The position numbers were made by a program, and so were the translations under genes. A stretch of 41,136 nucleotides of DNA from an uncultured Eubacteriales bacterium (GTDB lineage: Bacteria > Bacillota > Clostridia > Oscillospirales > Oscillospiraceae): contig CAJKSU010000003.1 of NCBI GenBank assembly GCA_905202605.1, positions 1 through 41,136 on the forward strand, in the 5' to 3' direction. The notes beneath the pieces are model-generated. The model searched no databases, had not been told where the DNA came from, and saw only the letters and a list, made by a program, of their open reading frames with translations. Positions 7,638 to 16,908 of this stretch are shown here, piece after piece. Every line of letters begins with the position of its first letter. Position 1 is the first letter of the stretch.

Positions 7638-10181
7638 TCAAGCTTCGGTTTCAGTGGTTTCCGGTACTTCTTCCGTGCCTTCCTCCACCTCGTCCTTTTC
7701 TCCGTCCACCTTCTCAATGGAGATGACCTTGCTGCCATCCTCCACGCGCATTACAATTACGCCCTGAGTATCCCGCTTATAGATATTGATATCTCTGGCG
7801 GGCATACGGATGATAGTGCCGTCGCTGGAGATCAGCATGACATCGTCATCCTCCGTTACCATGCGAACGCCTGCAATGCAGCCGGTTTTTGCGGTAATGT
7901 TGTAGTTTTTCAGTCCCTTACCGCCGCGCTTCTGAGGTACCCGCTCCTGACCGTCTTCACCAAGACGCATATACTCCGCGCATTCCGTCCGCTTGCCGTA
8001 GCCCTTTTCGGTCACGGTGAGCATGCAGCTGCCCGGTGCGGCAATATCCGCGCCGACCACATAGTCGCCATCGTCCAGCTTAATGCCGCGAACGCCTGCT
8101 GCGTCTCTGCCCATGGGACGAACATCGGTCTCATTGAAGCAGATTGCCATGCCCTCATGGGAGCCGATGATGATATTATCATTGCCGTTGGTTCTGGAAA
8201 CGGAGATCAGCTCATCTCCCTCCTCCAGACTCAGGGCGCGGATACCGGCCTTTCTGGCGGTATTGATCTCGGTAAGCCGCAAACGCTTGACCGTACCGTT
8301 CCGGGTGACCATCATCAGATATTCGTCCTCTCGGAATTCACGCAGCAGCATCATTGCGGTGACCTGCTCCCCCTGCTCCAGTGGGAGAATATTGACAATA
8401 TTGGTGCCGCGGGCTGTCCGTCCGGCCTCCGGGATCATATAGCCCTTCTTCCGGTGTACTCTGCCCCGATTGGTAAAGAACAGCACAAAGTCATGGGTGG
8501 ACGCAATAAACAGATTTTTGACAAAATCCTCGTCCTTAAGGCTCTGGGCATTGATGCCTCTGCCGCCCCGGCGCTGCGCCTTATAGGTGTCAACAGGCAT
8601 CCGCTTGATATAGCCCGCCTCACTCATGGTATAGCAGCAGTCTTCCTCCGCAATCAGATCCTCGATGTCGATTTCATCCTCGACCTCCTGAATCTCCGTG
8701 CGGCGGTCATCACCAAACTTGTCCGCAATGGCTTGCAGTTCCTCCTTGAGGATGTTCTTGACCATGCCCTCGTCGGCAAGAACCTTGTTGAAGTATGCGA
8801 TTTTATCTTCCAGCTCTTTATATTCCTGCTCCAGCTTTTCCCGGTCCAGACCCTGGAGTGCTTTCAGCCGCATATCCAGAATGGCCTGTGCCTGTACATC
8901 GTCCAGCGAGAACCGAGTCATCAGGTTCTCCTTGGCATTGTCATAGCTGGTACGAATGATGTGAATGACTTCGTCAATATTGTCCTGCGCAACCAGCAGA
9001 CCTTCCAGCAGATGCGCACGCTCCATTGCTTTTTTCAGATCATATCTAGTACGGCGAACAATGATTTCTTCCTGAAATTTCAGATATTCGTCCAGCATAT
9101 GCCGGAGAGATAGAATTTTGGGCTGCTTCTGATTATCTACCAATGCCAACATGTTGACCGCAAAGGTAGACTGCATGGCGGTATTTGCAAATAGAGAATT
9201 CAGTACCACCTGCCGATTGGCATCACGCTTCAGCTCAATGACCATGCGCATGCCCTCGCGGTCCGTTTCATCCCGGAGGTCAGAAATGCCCTCGATGCGC
9301 TTATCCTTGACCTGATCGGCAATGGCACGAATCAGCTGACGCTTATTGACCTGATAAGGAAGCTCTGTAACAATAATTCTGGTACGGTTCTGTCCAAACT
9401 CCTCGAAATGAGTTCTTGCACGAACTTTAATTCTGCCACGTCCGGTAGCATAGGCTGCCCGAATTCCGGCAGTCCCCAGAATAATGCCCTTAGTAGGGAA
9501 GTCCGGCCCCTTGATATGCTCCATGAGATCCGCCATGGTGGCGTCGGGATCATCCAGAATGCAGATGCATGCGCCAATAACCTCTCTCAGGTTATGAGGC
9601 GGAATATTAGTGGTCATGCCAACGGCGATACCCGAAGAACCGTTGACCAGCAGATTCGGGTACCGGGAAGGCAGTACACGCGGCTCCTTCCGGCTTTCGT
9701 CAAAGTTGGGATCCCAGTCTACGGTATCCTTATCGATGTCCCGGAGCATCTCATTGGAGATCTTGCTGAGCCGGGCCTCGGTATAACGGTAGGCCGCTGG
9801 GGGATCGCCATCCACGGAACCGAAGTTGCCGTGACCGTCTACCAGCATATAGCGCATGGAGAAATCCTGTGCCAGACGAACCATGGCGTCATAAACCGAT
9901 GCGTCGCCGTGGGGATGGTACTTACCCAGTACGTCACCCACGCAGGTGGCGGATTTCTTAAAGGGTTTATCGGAGGTCAGCCCCTCTTCGTACATTGCAT
10001 AGAGAATACGCCGGTGTACCGGCTTGAGTCCGTCCCGTACATCCGGAAGCGCACGTCCTACGATGACGCTCATGGCGTATTCAATATAGGACTTCTGCAT
10101 CTCGTCTACCAGATTGGACTCTGTAATCGCCTGATCTGGAAACATAATGTCCTCTGGCTTATAATTACGATTGTGTGCCAA
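7638..10181 (-). CDS. gyrA: DNA gyrase subunit A
   Basis: Breakage-reunion subunit of gyrase, 847 residues. The catalytic tyrosine is Y133 in RYTEARLSK. The gyrase-specific GyrA box reads QRRGGRG, which separates it from ParC, and the six-bladed C-terminal wrapping domain ends in an acidic tail. The quinolone-determining segment reads HPHGDASVYD, giving alanine (A94) where E. coli has Ser83, with D98 kept. The start is TTG at 10181, supported by a perfect AAGGAGG that overlaps the gyrB stop; the first ATG, 12 codons inside, has no ribosome site. It lies 14 bases after gyrB, so the two are co-translated. Confidence 0.96.
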   Translation of the reverse strand: MAHNRNYKPEDIMFPDQAITESNLVDEMQKSYIEYAMSVIVGRALPDVRDGLKPVHRRILYAMYEEGLTSDKPFKKSATCVGDVLGKYHPHGDASVYDAMVRLAQDFSMRYMLVDGHGNFGSVDGDPPAAYRYTEARLSKISNEMLRDIDKDTVDWDPNFDESRKEPRVLPSRYPNLLVNGSSGIAVGMTTNIPPHNLREVIGACICILDDPDATMADLMEHIKGPDFPTKGIILGTAGIRAAYATGRGRIKVRARTHFEEFGQNRTRIIVTELPYQVNKRQLIRAIADQVKDKRIEGISDLRDETDREGMRMVIELKRDANRQVVLNSLFANTAMQSTFAVNMLALVDNQKQPKILSLRHMLDEYLKFQEEIIVRRTRYDLKKAMERAHLLEGLLVAQDNIDEVIHIIRTSYDNAKENLMTRFSLDDVQAQAILDMRLKALQGLDREKLEQEYKELEDKIAYFNKVLADEGMVKNILKEELQAIADKFGDDRRTEIQEVEDEIDIEDLIAEEDCCYTMSEAGYIKRMPVDTYKAQRRGGRGINAQSLKDEDFVKNLFIASTHDFVLFFTNRGRVHRKKGYMIPEAGRTARGTNIVNILPLEQGEQVTAMMLLREFREDEYLMMVTRNGTVKRLRLTEINTARKAGIRALSLEEGDELISVSRTNGNDNIIIGSHEGMAICFNETDVRPMGRDAAGVRGIKLDDGDYVVGADIAAPGSCMLTVTEKGYGKRTECAEYMRLGEDGQERVPQKRGGKGLKNYNITAKTGCIAGVRMVTEDDDVMLISSDGTIIRMPARDINIYKRDTQGVIVMRVEDGSKVISIEKVDGEKDEVEEGTEEVPETTETEA

Positions 10182-10195
10182 TTTGCGTCACCTCC

Positions 10196-12130
10196 TTAAA
10201 TATCAATATTCACCGCATATTTTGCGTTTCGTTCGATCCACTGTTTTCTCGGCTCAACCTGTTCGCCCATCAGAACCGTAAAGACCCGATCCGCCTCTAC
10301 AGCGTCATCCAATGTGATCCGGCGCAGGGTCCGCTTTTCCGGATCCATGGTCGTCTCCCACAACTCGTGGGCGTCCATCTCACCAAGGCCCTTAAACCGG
10401 CTGATGGAAATTTTGGTATTCGGGTTGTCTCCCCGCAGCTCTGCGCTGATCTGATCCCGCTGCTCATCGGAATAGGCCACCCGCTGGGTCTTACCGCGGG
10501 TCAGCTTATACAGCGGCGGTACGGCAGAATAGACGTAGCCCTTTTCGATCAGCGGACGCATATACCGGAAGAAGAACGTCAGCAGCAAGGTACGGATATG
10601 TGCGCCGTCTACATCGGCATCCGCCATGATGATGATCTTGTGATATCGGAGTTTGTCAATATTGAATTCCGATCCTATTCCGGCGCCCAGCGCCATGATG
10701 ACGGGAGAAAGCTTATCGTTGCCGTAGATTTTATCTGCTCTTGCCTTTTCTACGTTGAGCATTTTTCCCCACATGGCCAGAATCGCCTGAAATCTGGAGT
10801 CTCTGCCCTGAATGGCAGAGCCTGCTGCGGAGTCACCCTCCACGATATAGATTTCGCAAAGGGAAGGATCCCGCTCATTGCAGTCCTGTAGCTTATCCGG
10901 AAGGGAGCCGGATTCCAGTACGCTCTTTCTCCGGGTAGCTTCTCTTGCCTTTCTGGCAGCCTCTCTTGCACGGGAGGCCATTAGGGATTTTTCAATAATG
11001 GCCTTACCGGCGGCAGGATGCTCCTCCAGATAGGTCATCATGCCTTCTCGCACAACGCTGTCTACCAGCGAACGGATATCAGAGTTGCCCAGCTTGGTTT
11101 TGGTCTGTCCCTCAAACTGTGCATCGGAGAGTTTTACAGAAATTACCGCAGTAATGCCCTCGCGGCTGTCCTCACCGGAAATCGTTTCATCATCTTTTAA
11201 GAGCTTTTTTGTCTTGCCATAGGTATTAAGCGCCCATGTGAGTGCAGTTTTAAATCCTGTTTCATGGGTACCGCCCTCTGTGGTATGAATATCGTTGGCA
11301 AAGGACAAAAGAATTTCTGTATAGCTGTCATTGTACTGTAGGGCAATTTCCGCCTGAGAATTGTCCCGTTTGCCGGAAAAGTAAATGACTTCTTCATGCA
11401 CTGGGGTTTTAGTTTGGTTGATATGTTCTACAAAGGAGCGAATACCGCCCTCATAACACATATCATCCGCTCTTGCCTCCTGTCCCTCCGGCTGTATTCT
11501 GGCATCCCGAAGTTCGATCCGTACACCGGCATTCAGGAATGCCTGTTCCCGAAGGCGCTTTTCCAGCGTGTCATAGTCATAGACCAGCGTCTCAAAAATC
11601 TGACCATCAGGCTTGAATACAATCTCAGAGCCATGCTCCTCCGTTTTTCCAACAATGGTCATGGGCTGGGTCACATGTCCGCGGGAGAACTTCATCTCAT
11701 AGATATTGCCGTCTCGGCAGACCCGAACCTCCATCCATTCCGACAGCGCATTAACAACAGACGCACCAACGCCGTGCAGGCCGCCGGATACCTTATATCC
11801 GCCGCCGCCGAACTTACCACCGGCATGAAGTACGGTAAATACAACCTCCAGCGCCGGCTTACCAGTCTGGGGCTGAATACCCGTAGGAATACCACGGCCA
11901 TTGTCCTTTACCGCAATGATATCGCCTTCTCGAATTTCTACCTGAATATGATTACAATATCCAGCCAGCGCTTCATCAATGGCGTTGTCTACGATTTCAT
12001 AGACCAGATGGTGCAGTCCGGCTGCGGACTGAGAACCAATATACATACCGGGGCGTTTTCGGACCGCTTCCAGTCCCTCCAACACCTGAATTTGATCGGC
12101 GCCGTATGTCTGCTTTACTTCTTCTGACAT
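10196..12130 (-). CDS. gyrB: DNA gyrase subunit B
   Basis: ATPase subunit of gyrase, 644 residues. The GHKL ATPase motif YEIVDNAIDEAL (about 44-55) contains the catalytic Glu and Mg-binding Asn, and GVGASVVNALS is the second nucleotide motif. The TOPRIM domain has EGDSAAG and the DADVDGAHIRTLLL acid cluster. The length fits Gram-positive GyrB, without the proteobacterial insertion. AAAGGAGG precedes the ATG at 12130; an open frame extends ten codons further upstream but has no ribosome site. It lies between remB and gyrA, as in B. subtilis and many Clostridia. Confidence 0.96.
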   Translation of the reverse strand: MSEEVKQTYGADQIQVLEGLEAVRKRPGMYIGSQSAAGLHHLVYEIVDNAIDEALAGYCNHIQVEIREGDIIAVKDNGRGIPTGIQPQTGKPALEVVFTVLHAGGKFGGGGYKVSGGLHGVGASVVNALSEWMEVRVCRDGNIYEMKFSRGHVTQPMTIVGKTEEHGSEIVFKPDGQIFETLVYDYDTLEKRLREQAFLNAGVRIELRDARIQPEGQEARADDMCYEGGIRSFVEHINQTKTPVHEEVIYFSGKRDNSQAEIALQYNDSYTEILLSFANDIHTTEGGTHETGFKTALTWALNTYGKTKKLLKDDETISGEDSREGITAVISVKLSDAQFEGQTKTKLGNSDIRSLVDSVVREGMMTYLEEHPAAGKAIIEKSLMASRAREAARKAREATRRKSVLESGSLPDKLQDCNERDPSLCEIYIVEGDSAAGSAIQGRDSRFQAILAMWGKMLNVEKARADKIYGNDKLSPVIMALGAGIGSEFNIDKLRYHKIIIMADADVDGAHIRTLLLTFFFRYMRPLIEKGYVYSAVPPLYKLTRGKTQRVAYSDEQRDQISAELRGDNPNTKISISRFKGLGEMDAHELWETTMDPEKRTLRRITLDDAVEADRVFTVLMGEQVEPRKQWIERNAKYAVNIDI

Positions 12131-12196
12131 ACTTTGACCTCCTTTACAGCTTTGGGACACTATTTCCCATCGTTCGATGCAATCTATCTAAAACAA

Positions 12197-12460
12197 TCAA
12201 TCTTGTTGTTTTCTCATTTCTGTCCGTTTCTCTAACGTTGCTGCGGACAACTGCGTGAAATAAACCTTTTCCATACCATATTCCTCGGTGACAAGAAAGG
12301 TTTTTGGAATATCCTCCGTCACGTTCAGCAGCACACCGTTTTGCTCGGCATTTTCCAAATACTCCATGGTCTTTTTGGACATGGAACAGCCATCCAAGTC
12401 AAAAATTCCAATCACGGAGCGATCCCGTACCGCCATATCACCGCCAATTGAAAGATACAT
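12197..12460 (-). CDS. remB: DUF370 protein, RemB-like (YaaB)
   Basis: Small protein of 87 residues of the DUF370 family. The start MYLSIGGDMAVRDRSVIGIFDLD and the following SMSKKTMEYLENAEQNGVL match the recF-gyrB-located paralogue (YaaB/RemB) rather than RemA, which lies next to gmk. B. subtilis RemB is linked to extracellular matrix gene control. GAGG precedes the ATG at 12460; longer in-frame extensions overlap recF and are not supported. It lies 16 bases after the recF stop and 66 before gyrB. Confidence 0.85.
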   Translation of the reverse strand: MYLSIGGDMAVRDRSVIGIFDLDGCSMSKKTMEYLENAEQNGVLLNVTEDIPKTFLVTEEYGMEKVYFTQLSAATLEKRTEMRKQQD

Positions 12461-12476
12461 GGTAATTTCCTCGCTT

Positions 12477-13580
12477 CTATCCGTATAAGCAGCCGCTCTT
12501 AATGCTAAATACATGCCCCGCCGTAGTAACCTTTTCCGTTTCACAGCAGGTTATCATCACCTGTCCAGAACGAATCTCATTCAGAATGAAGTTCTGTCTG
12601 CCGGAATCTAACTCAGACAGAACATCGTCCAGCAGCAGTATTGGCTCCTCGCCGGTATCATTTCGTATAATTTCCCGTTCACTGAGCTTTAGTGCAATGG
12701 CTGCTGTTCGAGTTTGCCCCTGAGATCCGAAGCTCTTGAGGCTTCTTCCATTTAGCAGCATCTCAAAATCATCCTTATGCGGTCCGCTGAGACAATGGCA
12801 GCTCTCCAGTTCCGCCTGAAAATGTTTTTCCTGATGCTCCATGAGTTGCTGGAAAATCACAGATTTTGGCGCAAAGGCGTCCGTTATACTGGAAACCGTA
12901 TGATATTGCATACCAAGTGTTTCATTGCCGCCGGAGCAGATTCCATGATACTGCTGTGCCAGTTGCCCCAGCTTTTCGCAATAGCGCGCACGATATCCGA
13001 TGATAGACGCGCCAATCATTGCCATTTGCTGGTTAAAATCCGGCAGGGCATCCAGCAGGCCGGGTTTTTGAAACCGATCCCGCAGAATGCGGCTTTTGCT
13101 TTCATAGAGCTTCTGATAGTCGGAAATGGCCTTTTTATACTGAGGCCGCAGCTGGCTGATGGCGCTGTCTAAGAAGCGCCGCCGCACCGCTGCACCGGCT
13201 CGAAGCAGCTGGAGATCCTCTGGGCAGAACAGCACTGTAGTCAAAATACCCTCGGTTCCCGCAGCAGATTTCTGCTTCACGCCGTTTTTCATGATCTGAC
13301 GGCGGCGGCTGCCCCGAAACAGCACATACACCAGCTCTGTCTCCCGATCCGTTCCCTGAATGCCCGCTTCCAGCCGTGCAAAGTCCTGATTCCAGCGAAT
13401 CAGTTCTTCTTCCTTTCTGGTTCGGTAGGAGCAGCCTTGGGACAGATAGACCACTGCCTCCAGCAAATTAGTCTTTCCCTGAGCATTGTCTCCCACGATC
13501 AGATTTACTCCGGAATCCAGCTCCATGGACAGGGATGCGTAATTTCGGAAGTTCTTCAGCTCCAGATGCGCAAGCTTCAC
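12477..13580 (-). CDS. recF: DNA replication and repair protein RecF
   Basis: SMC-like ABC ATPase of 367 residues that binds gapped DNA and helps load RecA. Walker A GDNAQGKTN (about 30-38), LSGPHKDD near residue 262, a signature segment SFGSQGQTRTAAIALKL and Walker B ILLLDDVLSELD are all present. The start is GTG at 13580, overlapping the stop of the upstream S4-domain gene (GTGA), which indicates translational coupling. The order dnaN, S4 gene, recF, remB, gyrB is the standard Gram-positive one. Confidence 0.95.
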   Translation of the reverse strand: MKLAHLELKNFRNYASLSMELDSGVNLIVGDNAQGKTNLLEAVVYLSQGCSYRTRKEEELIRWNQDFARLEAGIQGTDRETELVYVLFRGSRRRQIMKNGVKQKSAAGTEGILTTVLFCPEDLQLLRAGAAVRRRFLDSAISQLRPQYKKAISDYQKLYESKSRILRDRFQKPGLLDALPDFNQQMAMIGASIIGYRARYCEKLGQLAQQYHGICSGGNETLGMQYHTVSSITDAFAPKSVIFQQLMEHQEKHFQAELESCHCLSGPHKDDFEMLLNGRSLKSFGSQGQTRTAAIALKLSEREIIRNDTGEEPILLLDDVLSELDSGRQNFILNEIRSGQVMITCCETEKVTTAGHVFSIKSGCLYG

Positions 13581-13816
13581 TTTGTCACCCGGTAAATGCT
13601 TCCGTCCAAAGAAACCTCCATCTCAGGTACCAGCTTTTTGCCCCGCATGGTGCAGACCTTACCGTCCACCAGAACATCACCGTTCTGAATGCGATTCTTT
13701 GCCTCTCCGCCGGTTTCCGCGGCGCCGGCAAACTTCAAAAATGCTTCCAGCTTGATAAACTCTGTGCTGATGGGAATCTCCACCTGAGCAGGAGCCGATG
13801 TTTTCTTGATCTTCAT
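13577..13816 (-). CDS. yaaA: S4-domain RNA-binding protein (YaaA/RlbA-like)
   Basis: A 79-residue protein made almost wholly of an S4 RNA-binding fold. KLEAFLKFAGAAETGGEAKNRI is the two-helix core and GDVLVDGKVCTMRGKKL the beta turn. In Bacillus the gene between dnaN and recF is yaaA, linked to ribosome assembly. AAGGAG lies six bases before the ATG. It starts nine bases after the dnaN stop and overlaps the recF start by four bases. Confidence 0.9.
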   Translation of the reverse strand: MKIKKTSAPAQVEIPISTEFIKLEAFLKFAGAAETGGEAKNRIQNGDVLVDGKVCTMRGKKLVPEMEVSLDGSIYRVTK

Positions 13817-13825
13817 AGGATCTCC

Positions 13826-14935
13826 TTACTCCGCTTTCAGTCGAACCGGCAGTACCATATAAGTAAACTTGTTACCTTCTGTGGGATTCATAACCGCCGG
13901 GCTGAGGTTGGTTTTCAGTTCAAAGATGATATCGTCCTCCGGAATGGCCTTCAAGGCCTCCAGAATGTATTTGCAGTTAAAGCCGATCTCCATATCCTCA
14001 CCGTTACCCGCCATCTGGCACTCATCATAGGCATCGCCGATGGAATTGGAGGTACGAAGGGCCATAATATTCTCGCCAATGGTCATGCGAACCGGACTTT
14101 TGATTTTTTCTGATACAATCAGGCTCACACGCTCCAGAGAAGAGGTCAGATTTTTTACGTTCACGCCCAGCTTAATGGGGTTGTCGCTGGGTACCACCCG
14201 ACGCCAATCCAGAAATTCACCCTCCAGCACTCGGCAAACCAGCGTTGCATTGCCCACCTGAAACATAATGTGGCGGGTTCCCAGAGTAAAGGACGCGGTT
14301 TCGTCGGTATCCTCCAAAATCTTCTCCAATTCTCTCAGTGCCGGAGACGGGCAGACAAAGTTCAGTTTTCTGCTCTCCGGATTATCAATCTTCTCCCGGC
14401 GCAGTGCCAGACGGTAACCGTCTACGGCGACCACCGTAATATCATCCGGGGAGATTTCAAATTTACAGCCGGTCTGAATGGGGCGCGCCTGATTCTCACT
14501 GACAGAGAAGATGGTTCCGGAGATCATATCCTTAAGTACGTTCTGTGGTACATAAATTGCCTTATCATACTCAACATCCGGCAAATTGGGATAATCATCT
14601 GCAGAGGAAGCCATAATAGAGAAGGAGCTGATGCCGCTGACGATTTTCACCCGATATTTTTCGTCGACATGAATGGTAACCATATCGTCCGGAAGCTTCC
14701 GTACAATATCACCCAGAAGCTTTGCCGGGAAAATAGCGCTTCCCATTTCCTTGACATCCGCCTCCATGGAGACGGAGATACCGGTTTCCAGATTATATCC
14801 GGTGAGGGTTAGGAGCTTACCGGCTGTAACATAAAGACCCTCCAGTGCGGGAATGGTACTTTTCTGCGAGACGGTACGGGAGGCAACAGAAATCGTTGCG
14901 ATCAGCTTATCCTTATCACAGGTAAAATGAATCAT
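13826..14935 (-). CDS. dnaN: DNA polymerase III beta clamp
   Basis: Sliding clamp, 369 residues, the normal length. The three-domain repeat is visible: MIHFTCDKDKLIATISVASRTV begins domain 1, ADDYPNLP closes it, and the C-terminal TYMVLPVRLKAE ends with the usual VLPVR motif near the partner-binding pocket. AGAGGAG precedes the ATG. It lies downstream of dnaA across the origin gap and leads an operon-like run through the S4 gene, recF, remB, gyrB, gyrA and rnhA. Confidence 0.96.
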   Translation of the reverse strand: MIHFTCDKDKLIATISVASRTVSQKSTIPALEGLYVTAGKLLTLTGYNLETGISVSMEADVKEMGSAIFPAKLLGDIVRKLPDDMVTIHVDEKYRVKIVSGISSFSIMASSADDYPNLPDVEYDKAIYVPQNVLKDMISGTIFSVSENQARPIQTGCKFEISPDDITVVAVDGYRLALRREKIDNPESRKLNFVCPSPALRELEKILEDTDETASFTLGTRHIMFQVGNATLVCRVLEGEFLDWRRVVPSDNPIKLGVNVKNLTSSLERVSLIVSEKIKSPVRMTIGENIMALRTSNSIGDAYDECQMAGNGEDMEIGFNCKYILEALKAIPEDDIIFELKTNLSPAVMNPTEGNKFTYMVLPVRLKAE

Positions 14936-15300
14936 AAATGTCGCTCCTCTCTTCCTTCCGGGTTTTCCACATAGCAGGCACTGCCGGGAGGCGCCGGAAG
15001 ATAAAATTACGCTGTTTTTTTATAAGAATATTTATTATATTTCAGTAACAGTAGTAGTGATGTGGAAACCGTGGAAAACTGCCGATAATTCAGTGATACC
15101 AGCAATAATTTATTCTAACCCGATTGTGGATAAATTCAGACTTTTCCACAGCAATTTTCTGAAAATCCGTATTTTCGGGATTTCCACACGTTTTTCACAC
15201 GAGTTTCCACGTGGACATGTGGAAAACATTTGCGTAAAAAAATAGGACTGCGGCCCGTGATTTCTGAAAAAACAGGCCGAAAAAGTTAAGCGGTACTGTC
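14936..15300. other. oriC: oriC: dnaA-dnaN intergenic replication origin
   Basis: A 365-base gap without genes. It has a perfect DnaA box TGTGGATAA (15125-15133) and several one- or two-mismatch copies: 15061-15069, 15070-15078, 15142-15150, about 15180-15188, 15191-15199 and 15218-15226. Next to the 15061/15070 pair is a triplet run (15043-15057) and then an AT-rich stretch (about 15012-15042). The layout boxes, triplets, AT-rich DNA, dnaN matches the B. subtilis origin. It probably also holds the dnaN promoter, which I could not place securely. Confidence 0.88.
15043..15078 (-). promoter_or_regulatory. Candidate basal unwinding element: tandem DnaA boxes plus DnaA-trios
   Basis: Two DnaA-box-like sites abut (TGTGGAAAC 15061-15069, CGTGGAAAA 15070-15078). 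Three bases beyond, the + strand read 3' to 5' from 15057 gives GAT, GAT, GAC, AAT, GAC, five successive triplets fitting the trio consensus 3'-(G/A)A(T/N)-5'. AT-rich DNA follows directly. This is the arrangement on which DnaA builds a filament to open the origin. Confidence 0.65.
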
Positions 15301-16617
15301 TTAGAGCTTTCCATTTACGTTGGCGGTAATTTCCTTAACCACCTGACTGAGATGGTCGGAGGTGCCAAGCTCCTTTTCAATTTTATCGACGGAATGCATA
15401 ACCGTGGTATGATCCTTGCCAAATTCCGCAGCGGTGTCCAGCAGGCTCAGATTGGTGAGCTTTCGGATCAGGTACATGGAGACCTGACGGGCCTCTGCGG
15501 TATTTTTGTCCCGGCGGCTGCCGCGGATCACGGATTCGCTGATATTATAGTAGGCGGCAACCTCGGAAATAATCAACTGTGGTGACGGTAGAACCTTATT
15601 GGAGGTGTCCTTCACCATGTCGCGAATGGCACGTGCAACATTGGTTCGGTTGATCTCAAAGTCGGTCATGTCACGGTAAGCCATAATTTTGTTGACGGTT
15701 CCTTCCAACTGACGCACGTTGGAGGTAATATTCTCCGCCACATAGGTGATAACATCATCGGGAAGACGAAGTCCCATGGAGGACGCCTTGTTCTGAATGA
15801 TGGCAACGCGAGTTTCATAATCCGGCGGCTGAATGTCTGCCAGAAGACCCCACTGAAGCCGGGTTTTCAAACGATCCTCCAGACGGCTCATCTCCTCCGG
15901 CGGACGGTCGGAGGTTAGAACAATCTGTTTCTTCTGCTCATAAAGAGTATTGAAGGTATGGAAAAATTCCTCCTGGGTGCTGTCCTTACCGGCGATGAAT
16001 TGGATATCGTCCATTAGAAACAGATCGGCATTCCGATATTTGCTCCGAAACTGGACATTGCTGCCTTCCTTCAGGGCTGCAATCAGCTCATTGGTGAATT
16101 GGTCACCCTTGACGTAGACGATATGAAAGTCAGGATGATCTTTTTTGATATGGTTGGCAATGGCATAGAGCAGATGGGTTTTGCCCAGTCCGCTTTCACC
16201 GTAGATCAGCAGCGGGTTATAGGCATTGGCAGGCTTGGTTGCTACAGCCCATGCAGTGGCATGGGCAAAGCGGTTCGAGGGGCCAACCACAAAGTTGTCA
16301 AAGGTGAACTCCTGATTGATGGCGTCAAGATCCCCTTTGTTTTTGTCTTTGCTGCGATATTCTGCCAGAGATTTGTCATCTAAAATGGTGACTTCCACAT
16401 CCTGCTGTCCCACTGCCAGCATGGCTTCTTTGATGTGAGGAATACACTGGGCTTCAAGAATAGGACGGCGGAACTCGTTTGAGGTATAGAGTATCAGCTG
16501 ATTGTCTGTGAAATCCACCACATCAATGTCATCAAACAGCGTCACCACAATAGAAGCCGAGTACTTTTTCTCAATGTAGGAAAGGACCTTTGCCCAAAGA
16601 AATGAAGCAGAAGCCAT
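15301..16617 (-). CDS. dnaA: Chromosomal replication initiator DnaA
   Basis: Initiator ATPase, 438 residues. Domain I is short and divergent (1 to about 75). The linker reaches FTFDNFVVGPSNRFAHA at about 104-120. Walker A is GESGLGKTH (140-148), Walker B LFLMDDIQF, and sensor II lies near the VRQLEG segment. The C-terminal DNA-binding helix-turn-helix has FGKDHTTVMHSVDKI. AGAGGAG precedes the ATG by six bases. The transcript has a leader of about 110 bases from the promoter at 16735-16763. The gene diverges from sufC, not from the rpmH-rnpA cluster found there in many bacteria. Confidence 0.97.
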   Translation of the reverse strand: MASASFLWAKVLSYIEKKYSASIVVTLFDDIDVVDFTDNQLILYTSNEFRRPILEAQCIPHIKEAMLAVGQQDVEVTILDDKSLAEYRSKDKNKGDLDAINQEFTFDNFVVGPSNRFAHATAWAVATKPANAYNPLLIYGESGLGKTHLLYAIANHIKKDHPDFHIVYVKGDQFTNELIAALKEGSNVQFRSKYRNADLFLMDDIQFIAGKDSTQEEFFHTFNTLYEQKKQIVLTSDRPPEEMSRLEDRLKTRLQWGLLADIQPPDYETRVAIIQNKASSMGLRLPDDVITYVAENITSNVRQLEGTVNKIMAYRDMTDFEINRTNVARAIRDMVKDTSNKVLPSPQLIISEVAAYYNISESVIRGSRRDKNTAEARQVSMYLIRKLTNLSLLDTAAEFGKDHTTVMHSVDKIEKELGTSDHLSQVVKEITANVNGKL

Positions 16618-16690
16618 GTTGTTTCTCCTCTCTAAAGTGGACGTCCAGGTACAGCCGTTTGGAAGGTATTATTGCGCACAAAAACCAACC

Positions 16691-16705
16691 TATGGCGGCA
16701 CCATA
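16691..16705. repeat. Short dyad in the dnaA leader
   Basis: TATGG and CCATA flank CGGCA. It lies between the dnaA promoter and start codon. It could be an operator or a leader hairpin; it is too short to call. Confidence 0.25.
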
Positions 16706-16734
16706 AGTTAAAAATGAAGATAGTTTTACGCTTT

Positions 16735-16763
16735 ATTATATCAGATTCTTTCCGGTAAAGCAA
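16735..16763 (-). promoter_or_regulatory. Promoter of dnaA
   Basis: On the - strand, TTGCTT (16763-16758) is followed after 17 bases by a perfect TATAAT (16740-16735). It points to dnaA. No consensus DnaA box lies upstream of dnaA, so any autoregulation would have to act from the downstream origin. Confidence 0.6.
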
Positions 16764-16844
16764 ATGAAATGTAGAAGATACTATAATTAATATAGAAGAA
16801 AAAATGAAAAACAACGGGTGTTTAACGGAAAGGGGTGATTTTTC

Positions 16845-16877
16845 TTGACAAATTCCTATAAAATAGTATGATATAAT
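16845..16877 (+). promoter_or_regulatory. Promoter of the sufC-sufB operon
   Basis: TTGACA (16845-16850) is followed by TATGAT (16867-16872, 16-base spacing) overlapping TATAAT (16872-16877), the latter with an extended -10 TG. The start codon is about 30 bases further on. Either -10 could be used. Confidence 0.6.
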
Positions 16878-16908
16878 TCAATAGAAAACGGACAAAGGAT
16901 GCAGAATT

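Noticed and set aside
7143..9113. A 656-residue + strand open frame opposite gyrA
   Set aside because: It is the antisense shadow of gyrA and rnhA, with no ribosome site or family resemblance.
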